A stretch of DNA of 64,000 nt from Microvirga mediterraneensis (GTDB taxonomy: Bacteria > Pseudomonadota > Alphaproteobacteria > Rhizobiales > Beijerinckiaceae). Location of the stretch: contig NZ_JACDXJ010000001.1 in NCBI RefSeq assembly GCF_013520865.1, positions 868,001-932,000 on the forward strand. The letters run 5' to 3'. Positions 25,164 through 34,499 of the stretch are shown one piece after another (the first letter of the stretch is position 1; every line of letters starts with the position of its first letter). Made by a program: the position numbers and the translations under genes. The notes below the pieces were generated by a model. That model saw only the letters and a list, made by a program, of their open reading frames with translations, did no database searches and was not told the origin of the DNA.

Positions 25164-27060
25164 ACTCCGGGATCGCATCCTCGAACACCTGCTCGGCCAG
25201 GGCGCGGTCGCCGTCCGCGATGGAACGCATCAGGACCTGCAGCCACTGATCGACCCGGGCCCGGTCGGCGAAGATGGGTTTCGCCGCCATGACGCCATCG
25301 ATGCCGATTTCCGTGCGGGGTTCCTCGCGGGCAAAAAGGATCTCGTGCAGCCGCTCGCCGGGACGCGTGCCGGTGACCTGGATCTCGATATCCTCGCCCG
25401 GCTCGTATCCGGCGAGCCGGATCATCCGTTCGGCCAGTTCGTAGATCTTCACCGGCTGGCCCATCTTGAGCACGTAGACCGAGGCGCGCTCGTCGCCCTT
25501 GGTGCGCTCCGTCAGGGCGCGGCTCTCTTCCGCGTGGGACGCGGAGGTGAGCACGAGATCCGCCGCCTCGCGGGTGGTCATGAAATAGCGCACCATGTCC
25601 GGATGGGTGACCGTGAGCGGCCCGCCACGGGCGATCTGCGCCTTGAATTTCGGCACCACGGAACCGACCGAACCCAGCACGTTGCCGAAGCGCACCGCGA
25701 TGATGCGGGTGGCGCCGTTGCGGCCCATGAACTCGGCGTCCAGCGCCTGTCCGTACATCTCGGCGAAGCGCTTGGTGGCGCCGAGCATGGAGACCGGGTC
25801 GATGGCCTTGTCGGTGGAGATCATCACGATGGTGTCGGCCCCGGCCTCCACCGCCGCATCGGCGACGTTCACCGAGCCGAACACGTTGGTCTTGACCCCC
25901 TCGGTCCAGTTCTTCTCGAGATAGGGAACATGCTTGAGGGCGGCGGCGTGGAAGACCACCTCGGGCTGGAACCCGTTCATCACCTCGCGCACCCGCTCCC
26001 GGTCGCGTACGTCGGCGATGACCCCGTCAACGTTGGTGTCGCTCGAGAGCAGGGTCGGGTTCTCCAGGATGTGGTGCAGGGACGGCTCCGAGCTTTCGAG
26101 GATCATGAGGTCGCTCGCCCCGAAAGCGACCACGCGGGTGCAGATCTCGGACCCGATGGAGCCGCCGCCGCCCGTCACGAGCACGCGCTTGCCGCGAATG
26201 AAGTTCTCGAGCCGCTTCCGGTCGATCTGCACGGTCGGGCGCAGGAGCAGGTCCTCGATCTCCAGCGGCGCGAGCTCGGCGTCGCGCATGCCTTCGCCCA
26301 GGCTCGTGACCCGCACCAGCGGCAGGCCGAGGCGGCGGGCGCGGGCGAGCAGCATGTCCGGGTGCGCTTCCGGCATGAGGGCGCTCGGCGTCGCCAGGAG
26401 GCGGCGGATCGGCGTGCCCCGCTCATGAAAGTCCTGAATGACCTGATCGAGATCGGCAAAGGTGCCCAGCACGGGCACGCCGCGCATGGATTGCCCGACA
26501 TCGTCGGGGCGCCAGGACAGGATGCCCTTGGGCTGCGTCTTCTTGACCGTGCCGGCCTCGATGGCGCGCAGGATCACCTCGATGTCGCTGCCGCGCCCGA
26601 GCAGCAGGGTCGGCGTGCTGGCATCGCGCTGCAGGGTGTGGCGCGAGCGGGCATACTTCATGTAGCGGAACGCCAGCCGCGGACCGCCCAGCAGGAACAT
26701 CTGGATCAGCCAGTAGAGCGCGATCGTGATCTTGCCGAAGAAGAACGTGCCGCGAAGCTGCGGCGAGACGAGAAGGTAATCGACCACCAGCAGGGCGACC
26801 GCCAGGATGGTCGCGGCCCGGAAGATGTTGAACAGGTCGGGCAGGGACGCGAAGCGCCATTTGGACTTGTAGAGCTGGGAGAACCAGTAGACCACGCCCG
26901 CGAAGGCGATGAAGGGCGGAAGGAAAAGCGGCAGATGGGCGAGCCGGTCGTGAAGGACCGAACCGTCGAAGCGCACGTAGAAGGTCGCGAGGACGGCCAC
27001 GCCCGTCATCACGAGATCATGCACAACGATGAGCGCTTTCTTGAGACCCTGCCGATTCAT
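25096..27060 (-). CDS. Membrane-bound nucleotide-sugar 4,6-dehydratase (WbpM/FlaA1/WreV-like)
   Basis: A 654-residue protein of the long CapD/WbpM type. Four N-terminal transmembrane helices (about 10-135) are followed by a nucleotide-binding CoA-like domain (LLLGRGSDIEVIL) and the C-terminal SDR dehydratase with VTGGGGSIGSEI (about 310) and ISTDKAIDPVSMLGATKR, where Met replaces Tyr in the catalytic S-M-K triad, as in WbpM. The NVFGSVN, VRFGNVLGS and TGTRPGERLHE motifs are intact. It converts UDP-GlcNAc to UDP-4-keto-6-deoxy-GlcNAc. ATG 27060 is used; the frame extends to 27180 but the added residues are unlike the family. It is convergent with the 4-ketoreductase gene. Confidence 0.92.
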   Translation of the reverse strand: MNRQGLKKALIVVHDLVMTGVAVLATFYVRFDGSVLHDRLAHLPLFLPPFIAFAGVVYWFSQLYKSKWRFASLPDLFNIFRAATILAVALLVVDYLLVSPQLRGTFFFGKITIALYWLIQMFLLGGPRLAFRYMKYARSRHTLQRDASTPTLLLGRGSDIEVILRAIEAGTVKKTQPKGILSWRPDDVGQSMRGVPVLGTFADLDQVIQDFHERGTPIRRLLATPSALMPEAHPDMLLARARRLGLPLVRVTSLGEGMRDAELAPLEIEDLLLRPTVQIDRKRLENFIRGKRVLVTGGGGSIGSEICTRVVAFGASDLMILESSEPSLHHILENPTLLSSDTNVDGVIADVRDRERVREVMNGFQPEVVFHAAALKHVPYLEKNWTEGVKTNVFGSVNVADAAVEAGADTIVMISTDKAIDPVSMLGATKRFAEMYGQALDAEFMGRNGATRIIAVRFGNVLGSVGSVVPKFKAQIARGGPLTVTHPDMVRYFMTTREAADLVLTSASHAEESRALTERTKGDERASVYVLKMGQPVKIYELAERMIRLAGYEPGEDIEIQVTGTRPGERLHEILFAREEPRTEIGIDGVMAAKPIFADRARVDQWLQVLMRSIADGDRALAEQVFEDAIPEFKRRKPAPQPAVPVQQARLASS

Positions 27061-27282
27061 AGCCCTGCCGTACCGTAGCGCATCGTGCGGCCCCGATGGG
27101 CCGCGTGAGCGAACAATGGACCCCGTTTTCTGCGAAGAACGATGCGCCAGCAACGAGAAGAAGCACCGAATGGATCCCAAAATGTAAAATCACTTCGGGT
27201 CCGGCGCTCTGAACCAAGGGGTATCCGTCGGGCTTAGGGCTTTGTCAATGTAAGTCCGTAACAGACGGCCCATGCGCGGAAT

Positions 27283-28071
27283 TCATTGCCGGAGGTCCGG
27301 CAGGGGGCTTTCGGCCACCACCAGGAAACCGCCCGCCTGCCTCAGAACCTGCGCCCTGATGCCGAAGGTCGCGGCGAGCCGTTCGCCGGTCAGAACCGTC
27401 TCAGGCGGGCCGGAGGCTTCGACTTTGCCCCCGTGGAGCAGCACGATCTCGTCCGCGAAGCGGGCCGCCAGCGTCAGGTCGTGCATGATGGCGACCACGG
27501 TGGCACCGGCCCGGGCACGGGCCTTCAGGACATCGAGCACGACGAGCTGATGGCGCGGGTCGAGGGCCGCGACGGGCTCGTCGGCCAGCAGCACCGGCGC
27601 CTGCGTGGCGAGAGCGCGGGCGAGCAGCGCCCGGGCCCGCTCGCCGCCGGACAGGGCCGTGGCGGGCCTCCGGCCGAGATCCTGCAGGCCGACGGAGCGG
27701 AGCGCCGAGGCGACCGCCTCCCGGCCGGTCTTCGGCAGGCGATCCGGATGTTCCCCATGGGGCAGTCGGCCGAGCGCGACCACGCCCGCGACCGGCAGCG
27801 GCCAGGCCACGCCGCCGCCCTGGGGCAAGTAGGCGATGGCGCGCGCCCGCTCGCCGGCAGGCATCCCGAGGAGGGAGCGGTCGTTCAGGACGACCTCGCC
27901 CTTCGTGGGCACCGCCAGACCGGCCAGGCTTCGCAGCAGGGTCGTCTTGCCGGCCCCGTTCGGTCCCACGATCACCGTGAAGCGTCCCGGCTGCAGGGAC
28001 AGGTCGATCCCATCGAGGGCGCGGCGGGTCCCGAGCTCCACCGTCAGGGACCGGGCTTCGAGACGCGTCAT
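27283..28071 (-). CDS. FecE/BtuD-type ABC importer ATP-binding protein
   Basis: A 262-residue ATPase of the iron-siderophore/heme/cobalamin import family. Walker A is VGPNGAGKTTLL, Q-loop AYLPQGG, signature LSGGERARALLARAL, Walker B VLLADEP, and the H-loop lies in AIMHDLTLA. The VALGRLPH stretch after the Q-loop is typical of FecE/HmuV/BtuD. The start ATG overlaps the permease stop (ATGA), so the two are translationally coupled. The frame runs open into the permease gene in a different phase; this is not a fusion. No periplasmic binding protein or TonB receptor is in the window, so substrate (siderophore, heme or B12) is undecided. Confidence 0.9.
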   Translation of the reverse strand: MTRLEARSLTVELGTRRALDGIDLSLQPGRFTVIVGPNGAGKTTLLRSLAGLAVPTKGEVVLNDRSLLGMPAGERARAIAYLPQGGGVAWPLPVAGVVALGRLPHGEHPDRLPKTGREAVASALRSVGLQDLGRRPATALSGGERARALLARALATQAPVLLADEPVAALDPRHQLVVLDVLKARARAGATVVAIMHDLTLAARFADEIVLLHGGKVEASGPPETVLTGERLAATFGIRAQVLRQAGGFLVVAESPLPDLRQ

Positions 28072-29072
28072 GCGGGCGTCTCCACCAGCTCCGCCCTGCG
28101 GCGGGCGATCACCCAGAGGAAGAACGGGACGCCGAGCAGGGCCGTCAGCACGCCGATCTTCACCTCGGGGCCGGATGGGATGAGGCGCACGCCGATATCG
28201 GCGGCGAGCAGGAGTGCAGCCCCGGCAAGGCCCGCCGGGACGAGGGTGCGGGCCGGATCGTAGCCCACGAAGGGGCGCACGAAATGCGGCACGACCAGGC
28301 CGACGAAGCCGATGGAGCCGGCCACGGCCACCGAGGCTCCCGTGCCGATGGCGGCGCCCGCGACGATCAGGCCGCGCAGGAGCGCCACGTCGATCCCGAG
28401 GCTTCGCGCCGTCTCCTCGCCGAGGGCCAGCGCCCGCAGGCCCGGTCCCGCCGACAGGATCAGGGCCGAGGCCAGGGCGATGAAGGGTGCGCAGAGCAGC
28501 ACATGGACGAAGGACCTGTCCTCGAAGGAGCCGAGGAGCCAGAACACGATCTCCGTCACGGCGAAGGGATTGGGCGAGAGGCTGATGGCCAGCGACGTGC
28601 CGGCCCCAGCCAGGGAGCCGACCGCGAGACCTGCGAGAACCAGCACCACGATGGTGGCGCCCCGTCCCGCGACCGCCACGACGAGCGCGATGGACAGGAG
28701 GGCCCCGGCAATCGCCGCGAAAGGAAGCGCCCAGGACAGGCTGCCCACGAGCCCGAAATAGATCACGAGCACCGCCCCGAAAGCGGCTGCCTGCGGCGCG
28801 CCGAACACCGCCGTGTCGGCGAGCGGGTTGCGCAACAGGCCCTGCAGCCCCGCGCCGGAGAGACCGAAGATCCAGCCCGCCGGCAGGGCCAGCAGCGTGC
28901 GCGGCAGGCGGATCTCCCGCACCACGATGACGGCCGCTCCCTGGTCCGACACGAGCGCCCGCAGGGCCGTGGACACCGTGATCGGCGCCGGGCCGACGAC
29001 GAGGGACGCCACACTCAGGCATCCGAGAAGAACGATCAGGCCGGAAAGAAGGGACGACCGGGCGAGGGACAT
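28068..29072 (-). CDS. FecCD-family ABC importer permease
   Basis: A 334-residue integral membrane protein with nine to ten hydrophobic helices of the BtuC/FecCD/FhuB fold. Family motifs seen: IRLPRTLLALPAGWIFGLSG near the N-terminus, GLLRNPLADTAVFGA, and the C-terminal FVGLVVPHFVRPFVGYD with the coupling helix that docks on the ATPase. It starts at the ATG at 29072 (MSLARSS); the SD is weak and a longer frame to 29144 exists. First gene of a two-gene operon with the ATPase. Neither a Fur box nor a cobalamin riboswitch was recognised in the short upstream region. Confidence 0.9.
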   Translation of the reverse strand: MSLARSSLLSGLIVLLGCLSVASLVVGPAPITVSTALRALVSDQGAAVIVVREIRLPRTLLALPAGWIFGLSGAGLQGLLRNPLADTAVFGAPQAAAFGAVLVIYFGLVGSLSWALPFAAIAGALLSIALVVAVAGRGATIVVLVLAGLAVGSLAGAGTSLAISLSPNPFAVTEIVFWLLGSFEDRSFVHVLLCAPFIALASALILSAGPGLRALALGEETARSLGIDVALLRGLIVAGAAIGTGASVAVAGSIGFVGLVVPHFVRPFVGYDPARTLVPAGLAGAALLLAADIGVRLIPSGPEVKIGVLTALLGVPFFLWVIARRRAELVETPA

Positions 29073-29157
29073 GGTTTGACGGTTTCGTTGCTCCCTTCGA
29101 TAGAGCACGAAACGCCGGCAGGACAAAGCCGGCCGACCGCTCACGCTCGAGCGACCG

Positions 29158-30351
29158 TCACACAGCCAGCCGCTTCCGCCATTCCTTCGGCGCGGTGATG
29201 CTGCCGAGGTTGAGCCATTCGGCCATCAGGCGAAGCTCGTCTCCGAGAGCGGGGGCGATTGCGTCCGGAACCACGGAGGCCTCCGGGTGAATCGAGTGCA
29301 CGATGAGGTTGCCGGCGGCCCGGTCGGCCTTGAGGTCAACGCGGGCCACGATCCTCTCGCCGAGCACGAAGGGCAGGCAATAATAGCCGAATTCCCGCTT
29401 CTCGGCCGGTGTGTAGATCTCGATCCGGTAGCGGAAATCGAACAGGCGCTCGGTGCGCGTGCGCTCCCAGACGATGGGGTCGAAGGGAGAAACGAGGGCC
29501 CGGGCCTCGACACGGCGGGGAAGTTTGGCCTGCGGGTCGAGATAGACCGGTCCGTTCCAGCCCTCGACCGTGACGGGAACGAGATCGCCGGCCTCCACCA
29601 GTTCGGGAATGCGGGCCTTCGCGTCCTGCGGCTCCAGGCGGAAATAGTCGCGCAGGCAGCGCTCGGACGCGATGCCGAGCGACTTGATGGAGTGCCGCAG
29701 CAAGGCGCGCTGCGCCTCATCAGCCGGCGGCGTCGGGACGTTCAGGATGTCCGGGGGCAGGACCCGCTCCGGCAGATCGTAGATGCGCTCGAAGCCGCGC
29801 CGCGTGGCGGTGGTGACTTCTCCGGCCCAGAACAGCCATTCCAGAGCCCGCTTGCCGTCGCTCCAGCCCCACCAGGAGCCCTGGCCCTTATGTCCGCCGG
29901 ACAGCTCGCCCGCGGCCATGGGACCATGCGCGGCGATCTCGCGGCGCACCTCCTCGATGAAGGCGCGCTTTTCCTGTCCGAATTTGGCGAGCCCGCCATA
30001 GATGCCCTCGCCCCGCCGGGCCCGCTCCATGCGCCAGCGGAAGAGAGGCTGCAGGTCGAGGCGTATCAGCGAAGCTTCGTGGCCCCAATATTCGAAGGTC
30101 TCGCGCTTCCGGGCGTGCCAAGCAAGCGTCTCGAGGAGATTGCGGTCGTAGGCGCCGATCCGCGAGAAGAGCGGCATGTAATGGGCCCGCACCAGCACGT
30201 TGACCGAATCGATCTGCAGCAGGTGCGAGCGCTGAAGCGCGCGGCTCACGTGCCGCCTGGAAGTCGATGCCGGCCGGGCTTCGTGGAGCCCTTGGGCGGC
30301 GAGCGCGATGCGACGGGCTTGAGCGAGACTCAGTTTGGTGCGGAATGCCAT
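29158..30351 (-). CDS. AlkX/YcaQ-like winged-helix DNA glycosylase
   Basis: A 397-residue cytoplasmic protein of the HTH_42 (YcaQ) superfamily, built of three winged-helix modules. The segment HLLQIDSVNVLVRAHYMPLF has the Q46-I-D48 motif of E. coli AlkX/YcaQ, which unhooks interstrand crosslinks made by nitrogen mustards; the related AlkZ has Q-x-Q. Other conserved parts are FEYWGHEASL and the C-terminal VSPFDPIVWERTR and GYYCLPFVLGERIVARVDLK. ATG 30351 is the natural start (MAFRTKLSLAQARRIAL); the frame extends 89 codons further without family resemblance. Function as a crosslink glycosylase is inference from the motif. Confidence 0.85.
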   Translation of the reverse strand: MAFRTKLSLAQARRIALAAQGLHEARPASTSRRHVSRALQRSHLLQIDSVNVLVRAHYMPLFSRIGAYDRNLLETLAWHARKRETFEYWGHEASLIRLDLQPLFRWRMERARRGEGIYGGLAKFGQEKRAFIEEVRREIAAHGPMAAGELSGGHKGQGSWWGWSDGKRALEWLFWAGEVTTATRRGFERIYDLPERVLPPDILNVPTPPADEAQRALLRHSIKSLGIASERCLRDYFRLEPQDAKARIPELVEAGDLVPVTVEGWNGPVYLDPQAKLPRRVEARALVSPFDPIVWERTRTERLFDFRYRIEIYTPAEKREFGYYCLPFVLGERIVARVDLKADRAAGNLIVHSIHPEASVVPDAIAPALGDELRLMAEWLNLGSITAPKEWRKRLAV

Positions 30352-30662
30352 GAGCGAACAATACCGGAACGTCGCGACAGGGCGCCAGAGCCGTGACCTT
30401 TTCGAGGCCCGGAACGAGGCGGAACCTGGGGATCTTTCCCCACCCCGCCTCTCCAAGACCGGCGGAACGCGGGGAGAAGCCGGATAGCCACGGTTTTCCG
30501 GGCCAATTCCGACGAGCGGAGGCTTTTCAGCTCTGCAAAAAATCCTCCGCCATAGGCGCGTCACTATTGCAATTCCGCAAGGTCGGCTTGGCGTCCCGGA
30601 CTCTCGTAACGGCACCATCGCGGATCTATCTTCATCGCAACATTATTGATGGAGACAGCCCC
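30352..30662. other. Divergent intergenic region
   Basis: 311 bp between the glycosylase and VOC dioxygenase genes. It holds TGGGGA-TCTT-TCCCCA (30427-30442) and the promoter region of the VOC gene, whose SD GGAG is at 30651. Open frames here continue the upstream or downstream coding frames without family similarity, so no gene is called. Confidence 0.35.
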
Positions 30663-31601
30663 ATGAAGCTGACCGGAATTCACCATTTAACGGCCGTGAC
30701 CGCCAACGCGCCGGGCAACCATGCCTTCTACACGCAGTCCCTGGGCCTGCGCCTCGTCAAGAAGACCGTGAACCAGGACGATGTGAGCGCCTATCATCTG
30801 TTCTACGCCGACGGAGAGGCTTCTCCCGGAACGGACATCACCTTCTTCGACTGGCCGGTCGAGCGCGAGCGGCGCGGCACGCACAGCATCTCGCAGACGG
30901 CCCTGCGGGTGAACGGCGAGAAGGCGCTGCAATGGTGGAAGGACCGCTTCGGCAGCCTCGACATCCGCCACGAGTCCATCGTGGAGCGTGACGGACGGCT
31001 CAGCCTCGACTTCGAGGATTTCGAGGGGCAGCGCCTCAGCCTCGTGGACGACGGCGGGCAGGGTGAGGCGCATCCGTGGGAGCGCAGCTCCGTGCCGGTG
31101 GAATACCAGATCCGCGGCCTCGGGCCGATCCGGATCAGCGTGCCGAAGCTCGAGCGCACGGCTCGCGTCCTGACGGAGGCGATGGATATGCGCGCCGTCC
31201 GCGAGTACCGGGTCGGCGATACGCCGGTCCACGTGTTCGAGATGGGCGAGGGCGGTCCGGCGGCGGAGCTGCATGTCGCGGTGGAGCCCGGCCTCCCTCC
31301 GGCCCGTCCGGGAGCGGGCGGCGTGCACCACGTGGCTTTCCGCACGCCGAACGAGCAGACCTATCAGGAATGCTGGGAGCGGCTGCAATCCCTGCGGGCC
31401 CCTTCCAGCGGTCCGGTCGATCGCTACTATTTCCAGAGCCTGTACTTCCGCGAGCCGAACGGGATCCTGTTCGAAATCGCCACGGACGGTCCGGGCTTCG
31501 CCACGGACGAGCCCATGGACAAGCTCGGCGAACGCCTGTCCCTGCCGCCCTTCCTGGAGCCCAGGCGGGCACAGATCGAAGCGGGCCTCAAACCGCTCTG
31601 A
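30663..31601 (+). CDS. VOC-family ring-cleaving dioxygenase-like protein (MhqO/LinE type)
   Basis: A 312-residue two-domain vicinal-oxygen-chelate protein. Domain 1 starts [19 protein letters not shown] and domain 2 repeats the fold with [11 protein letters not shown]; the end has [13 protein letters not shown]. Metal ligands His, His and Glu of type I extradiol dioxygenases can be placed in these three segments. Related proteins (MhqO, MhqA) cleave hydroquinones and protect from quinone stress. ATG 30663 has GGAG about eight bases upstream. The gene is single and followed by a strong terminator. Substrate unknown. Confidence 0.87.
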   Translation: MKLTGIHHLTAVTANAPGNHAFYTQSLGLRLVKKTVNQDDVSAYHLFYADGEASPGTDITFFDWPVERERRGTHSISQTALRVNGEKALQWWKDRFGSLDIRHESIVERDGRLSLDFEDFEGQRLSLVDDGGQGEAHPWERSSVPVEYQIRGLGPIRISVPKLERTARVLTEAMDMRAVREYRVGDTPVHVFEMGEGGPAAELHVAVEPGLPPARPGAGGVHHVAFRTPNEQTYQECWERLQSLRAPSSGPVDRYYFQSLYFREPNGILFEIATDGPGFATDEPMDKLGERLSLPPFLEPRRAQIEAGLKPL

Positions 31602-31637
31602 TTGCGTGCATCGACGGCGGAATAACCGCAAAGGTTG

Positions 31638-31672
31638 AAAACCGCCTCGCACTCGCTTGCGAGGCGGTTTTT
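31638..31672 (+). terminator. Strong intrinsic terminator
   Basis: AAAACCGCCTCGC (31638-31650) pairs exactly with GCGAGGCGGTTTT (31659-31671) and is followed by T; the leading A-run makes it work in both directions. It closes the VOC dioxygenase gene. Confidence 0.88.
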
Positions 31673-31836
31673 GCTTCATGAAATCCGATCGGAATCGATG
31701 CCGCTACGTTTGAATAACCATGGCGGAATAACGTTAGCGATTTGACAGCTTTTACTTCCGTAGCGGAGTTGTGTAACACTTTGAACAAATCTATGTGTTT
31801 CTATCGCTTAAAATTAATGTTCCGTAGGGGATTTGC

Positions 31837-32355
31837 ATGCTCGGCGCCAAGATGAGAATGGGCCTGCTGGGAACGCTTATCGCGTTCCTGGGTATTTTCG
31901 GCGTGGCTTATGCCGCGTCGCTGCCTGCTCCCAAGGAGCGGCCGATCCTCACGATCTCCGGAAAGATCGACGTCACTAACAAGGACAATACGGCCCAGTT
32001 CGATCGCACCATGCTGGAATCGATGGGTCTTGTCACAATCGAAACCACGTCGCCCTGGTATGAGGGAAAGGTGAAGTTCGAAGGCGTTCTGCTCGACAAG
32101 CTGATGAAGCTGGTCGGAGCGAAGGGAGAACGCGTGTCCGTCATCGCTCTCAACGATTACGCCACCGAGATTCCGATCGCGGATTTCGCGAAATACAACG
32201 TCATTCTCGCCATCAAGCGCGACGGCGAATATATGCCTGTGCGGGACAAAGGTCCGCTGTTCATCGTTTATCCATACGACAGCAACCCCGAACTCAAGAG
32301 CCAGACCTATTATGCTCGATCAGCCTGGCAGGTTGCCAAGATCGAAGTGAAGTAG
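31837..32355 (+). CDS. Periplasmic SUOX-fold (molybdopterin-binding-like) protein without cysteine
   Basis: A 172-residue exported protein. Residues 1-26 are a Sec signal peptide ending VAYA. The mature part resembles the oxidoreductase molybdopterin-binding (SUOX, PF00174-type) fold: ILTISGKIDVTN, a strand/turn with WYEGKVKFEGVLLDKL, VIALNDYATEIPIADF and the closing GPLFIVYPYD followed by YARSAWQVAKIEV. The protein has no cysteine at all, so the Mo-ligating Cys of sulfite oxidases is absent and catalysis is doubtful. It is 34 bp upstream of a membrane GGDEF-EAL gene, suggesting it is the periplasmic sensory partner (inference). Confidence 0.8.
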   Translation: MLGAKMRMGLLGTLIAFLGIFGVAYAASLPAPKERPILTISGKIDVTNKDNTAQFDRTMLESMGLVTIETTSPWYEGKVKFEGVLLDKLMKLVGAKGERVSVIALNDYATEIPIADFAKYNVILAIKRDGEYMPVRDKGPLFIVYPYDSNPELKSQTYYARSAWQVAKIEVK

Positions 32356-32389
32356 CAGCAGACCGGCAGGTCTCGGAGGCCTTACACAT

Positions 32390-34324
32390 TTGTCCTTGCG
32401 CACCTTCAAAGCGATTATTGCAATCGTCATTGGCGGCTTTCTGATCGCCGGCATCTACATCTCGGTGCTGGTTGTTCAACGTCAGGGTGCATTGCAGCAG
32501 ATCTCCGTCTACAACCCGGCCTGGGAGGCGGGGCAAGCCGCCTCCGAATTCGTCCGTCTCGAACACCGCCTGTCCGAATTCGGTAAGCCGGGAACGGATG
32601 TCGACAAGGAGGAAGTGGATCTGCGCTTCGATATCCTGCTCGGCAGGGCCAGGATGCTGAACGAGGGCAGTTTCCAGGATCTTCTCCAGCGCAATCCCGA
32701 ACATCACGCGACACTCCGGGCTTTCCAGGATACGCTTGCCGCAGCTCAGCCCCTGATCGCGGACATCGAACGGAACCCCGACGCAGCCAGGCAGGCTCTC
32801 GATCTCCTGCGCCCGCTGGAAGGCAAGCTCGCACAGCTTGCATCCGTGGCGCACAACCATGGCGCGGCGCTCGTCCAAAGGGACCAGCAGGAGTTGATCC
32901 GTCTGCACTGGGCCTTCTCCGGCATCGCGGCAAGCCTGATCCTCGTCGGGGTCGTCCTGATCTTCCTCCTCGACAAGCACAACCGCCTGTTGGGACGTGC
33001 CCATGAGGAGCTGCATGTCCTGGCCCATCAGGACGCTCTCACGGGCCTGCCCAATCGCGTGGTGCTTCGCAACGAGCTGGAAAATGCGCTCGTGCGTCTG
33101 AAGCCGAACGGCCGCACGCTGGCGGTCTCCTACCTGGATCTGGATCACTTCAAGGATGTGAACGATTCCTTCGGCCATGAAACGGGCGACGAGCTGCTCA
33201 AGGCCGTGGCCGAGCGGCTGCGGGCCTGTATTCCGGCCAGCGAAGGCCAGGTGCGGAACCTGATTTCACGGTTTGGCGGCGACGAGTTCGCCATTCTGCA
33301 GACCGGCATCCGCCGGCCGGAGGAATGCGCCGCGCTCGCATCGCGCATCGTCGAGGCGTTGCGCGAACCGTTCAGCGTGAACGGGCAGGAGCTTTTCATC
33401 GGCACCAGCATCGGCATCGCGCTGGCTCAGAAGAACGTCACCTCGAGCCAGATCCTGAAACATGCCGACATGGCGCTCTATCATGCCAAGGCCGACGGAC
33501 GTGGCACGTTCCGCTTCTTCGAGCCGGACATGGACGAGCAGCTTCAGGCCCGCCGCGCCCTGGAGGTCGATCTGCGCAAGGCGATGACCAACGGCGAATT
33601 CGAGCTGTACTATCAGCCTCAGATCAACATCCAGAGAAGCGAGATCGGCGGCTTCGAGGCTCTCCTGCGCTGGCACCATCCCGAGCGCGGCCTTGTCCCG
33701 CCGGCGGAGTTCATCCCCGTCATCGAAGATACCGGGCTCATCTCGCCCCTGGGCGACTGGATCATCGAGCAGGCCTGCAGGGAGGCATCCACCTGGCCGG
33801 GCGAGATGCGCGTCGCCGTCAATCTCTCGCCGATTCAGTTCCGCAATCGCGGCCTCGTGCAGAGCGTCAGCAATGCCCTGGCGTCGTCAGGACTTCCTCC
33901 GCACAGGCTGGAACTGGAGATCACCGAGACGGTCCTCCTGCAGGACAACGAGATGACCGTTTCCACGCTCCATCAGCTGCGCCGGCTCGGCGTGCGCATC
34001 GCGATGGACGATTTCGGAACCGGCTATTCGTCCCTGAGCTACCTGCGCAGCTTCCCGTTCGACAAGATCAAGATCGATCAGTCCTTCGTGCGGGAAATGT
34101 CGCAGCGGGCGGATTGCCTGGCTATCGTGCAGTCGGTCGCCAATCTCGGGGCCAGCTTAGGCATGCCGACAGTGGCCGAAGGAATCGAGACGGAGGATCA
34201 GCTGCGGCAGGTTCAAGCAGCCGGATGCACCGACGCGCAGGGCTATTATTTCGGGCGTCCCAAACCCGCCCGGGAACTGGTCCATACGCTGGATGCCCTC
34301 AAGAACAAAGTCAGAGTGGCTTAG
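32390..34324 (+). CDS. Membrane GGDEF-EAL protein (cyclic-di-GMP turnover)
   Basis: A 644-residue inner-membrane signalling protein. TM1 spans about 8-30, a helical periplasmic domain about 35-170, TM2 about 172-193. The GGDEF domain is complete, with FGGDEF near residue 296 and DLDHFKDVNDSFGH. The EAL domain has EALLRW (Glu423), NLSPIQFRN, ELEITE, DDFGTGYSSLSYL, KIDQSFV and AEGIET, i.e. all metal and catalytic residues, so both synthesis and hydrolysis of c-di-GMP are possible. Start TTG 32390 is set ten bases after CGGAGG. It follows the periplasmic SUOX-fold gene, which probably provides or binds its signal. Confidence 0.92.
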   Translation: MSLRTFKAIIAIVIGGFLIAGIYISVLVVQRQGALQQISVYNPAWEAGQAASEFVRLEHRLSEFGKPGTDVDKEEVDLRFDILLGRARMLNEGSFQDLLQRNPEHHATLRAFQDTLAAAQPLIADIERNPDAARQALDLLRPLEGKLAQLASVAHNHGAALVQRDQQELIRLHWAFSGIAASLILVGVVLIFLLDKHNRLLGRAHEELHVLAHQDALTGLPNRVVLRNELENALVRLKPNGRTLAVSYLDLDHFKDVNDSFGHETGDELLKAVAERLRACIPASEGQVRNLISRFGGDEFAILQTGIRRPEECAALASRIVEALREPFSVNGQELFIGTSIGIALAQKNVTSSQILKHADMALYHAKADGRGTFRFFEPDMDEQLQARRALEVDLRKAMTNGEFELYYQPQINIQRSEIGGFEALLRWHHPERGLVPPAEFIPVIEDTGLISPLGDWIIEQACREASTWPGEMRVAVNLSPIQFRNRGLVQSVSNALASSGLPPHRLELEITETVLLQDNEMTVSTLHQLRRLGVRIAMDDFGTGYSSLSYLRSFPFDKIKIDQSFVREMSQRADCLAIVQSVANLGASLGMPTVAEGIETEDQLRQVQAAGCTDAQGYYFGRPKPARELVHTLDALKNKVRVA

Positions 34325-34499
34325 GTCCGATGCCGTATCAGGCATTGAAGATGGGCGTCCGCGTAACTTCAGGCCTGAAGCGAACTGTGCTAGGTACATT
34401 TTCCATTGCCTAAACGCGAAAACTCCGAATGAATCAGTATTCGGCAAGCCGCGCCTTTAGGGCAGCGACCAATCAGAATCGACGACGGGAGCAGGATTG

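Noticed and set aside
25081..27078. 665-codon open frame on the plus strand, opposite the 4,6-dehydratase gene
   Set aside because: Antisense to a fully motif-supported enzyme; His/Asp/Gly/Arg-rich translation typical of the reverse frame of GC-rich DNA, no family motif.
27283..29022. Apparent 579-residue fusion upstream of the FecE-type ATPase
   Set aside because: The extra N-terminal part is the permease gene read in another phase; ATGA overlap gives two normal proteins.
30352..30662. Coding extension of the VOC protein upstream of 30663
   Set aside because: The frame is open to 30393 but the extra 90 residues have no family match and the SD supports 30663.
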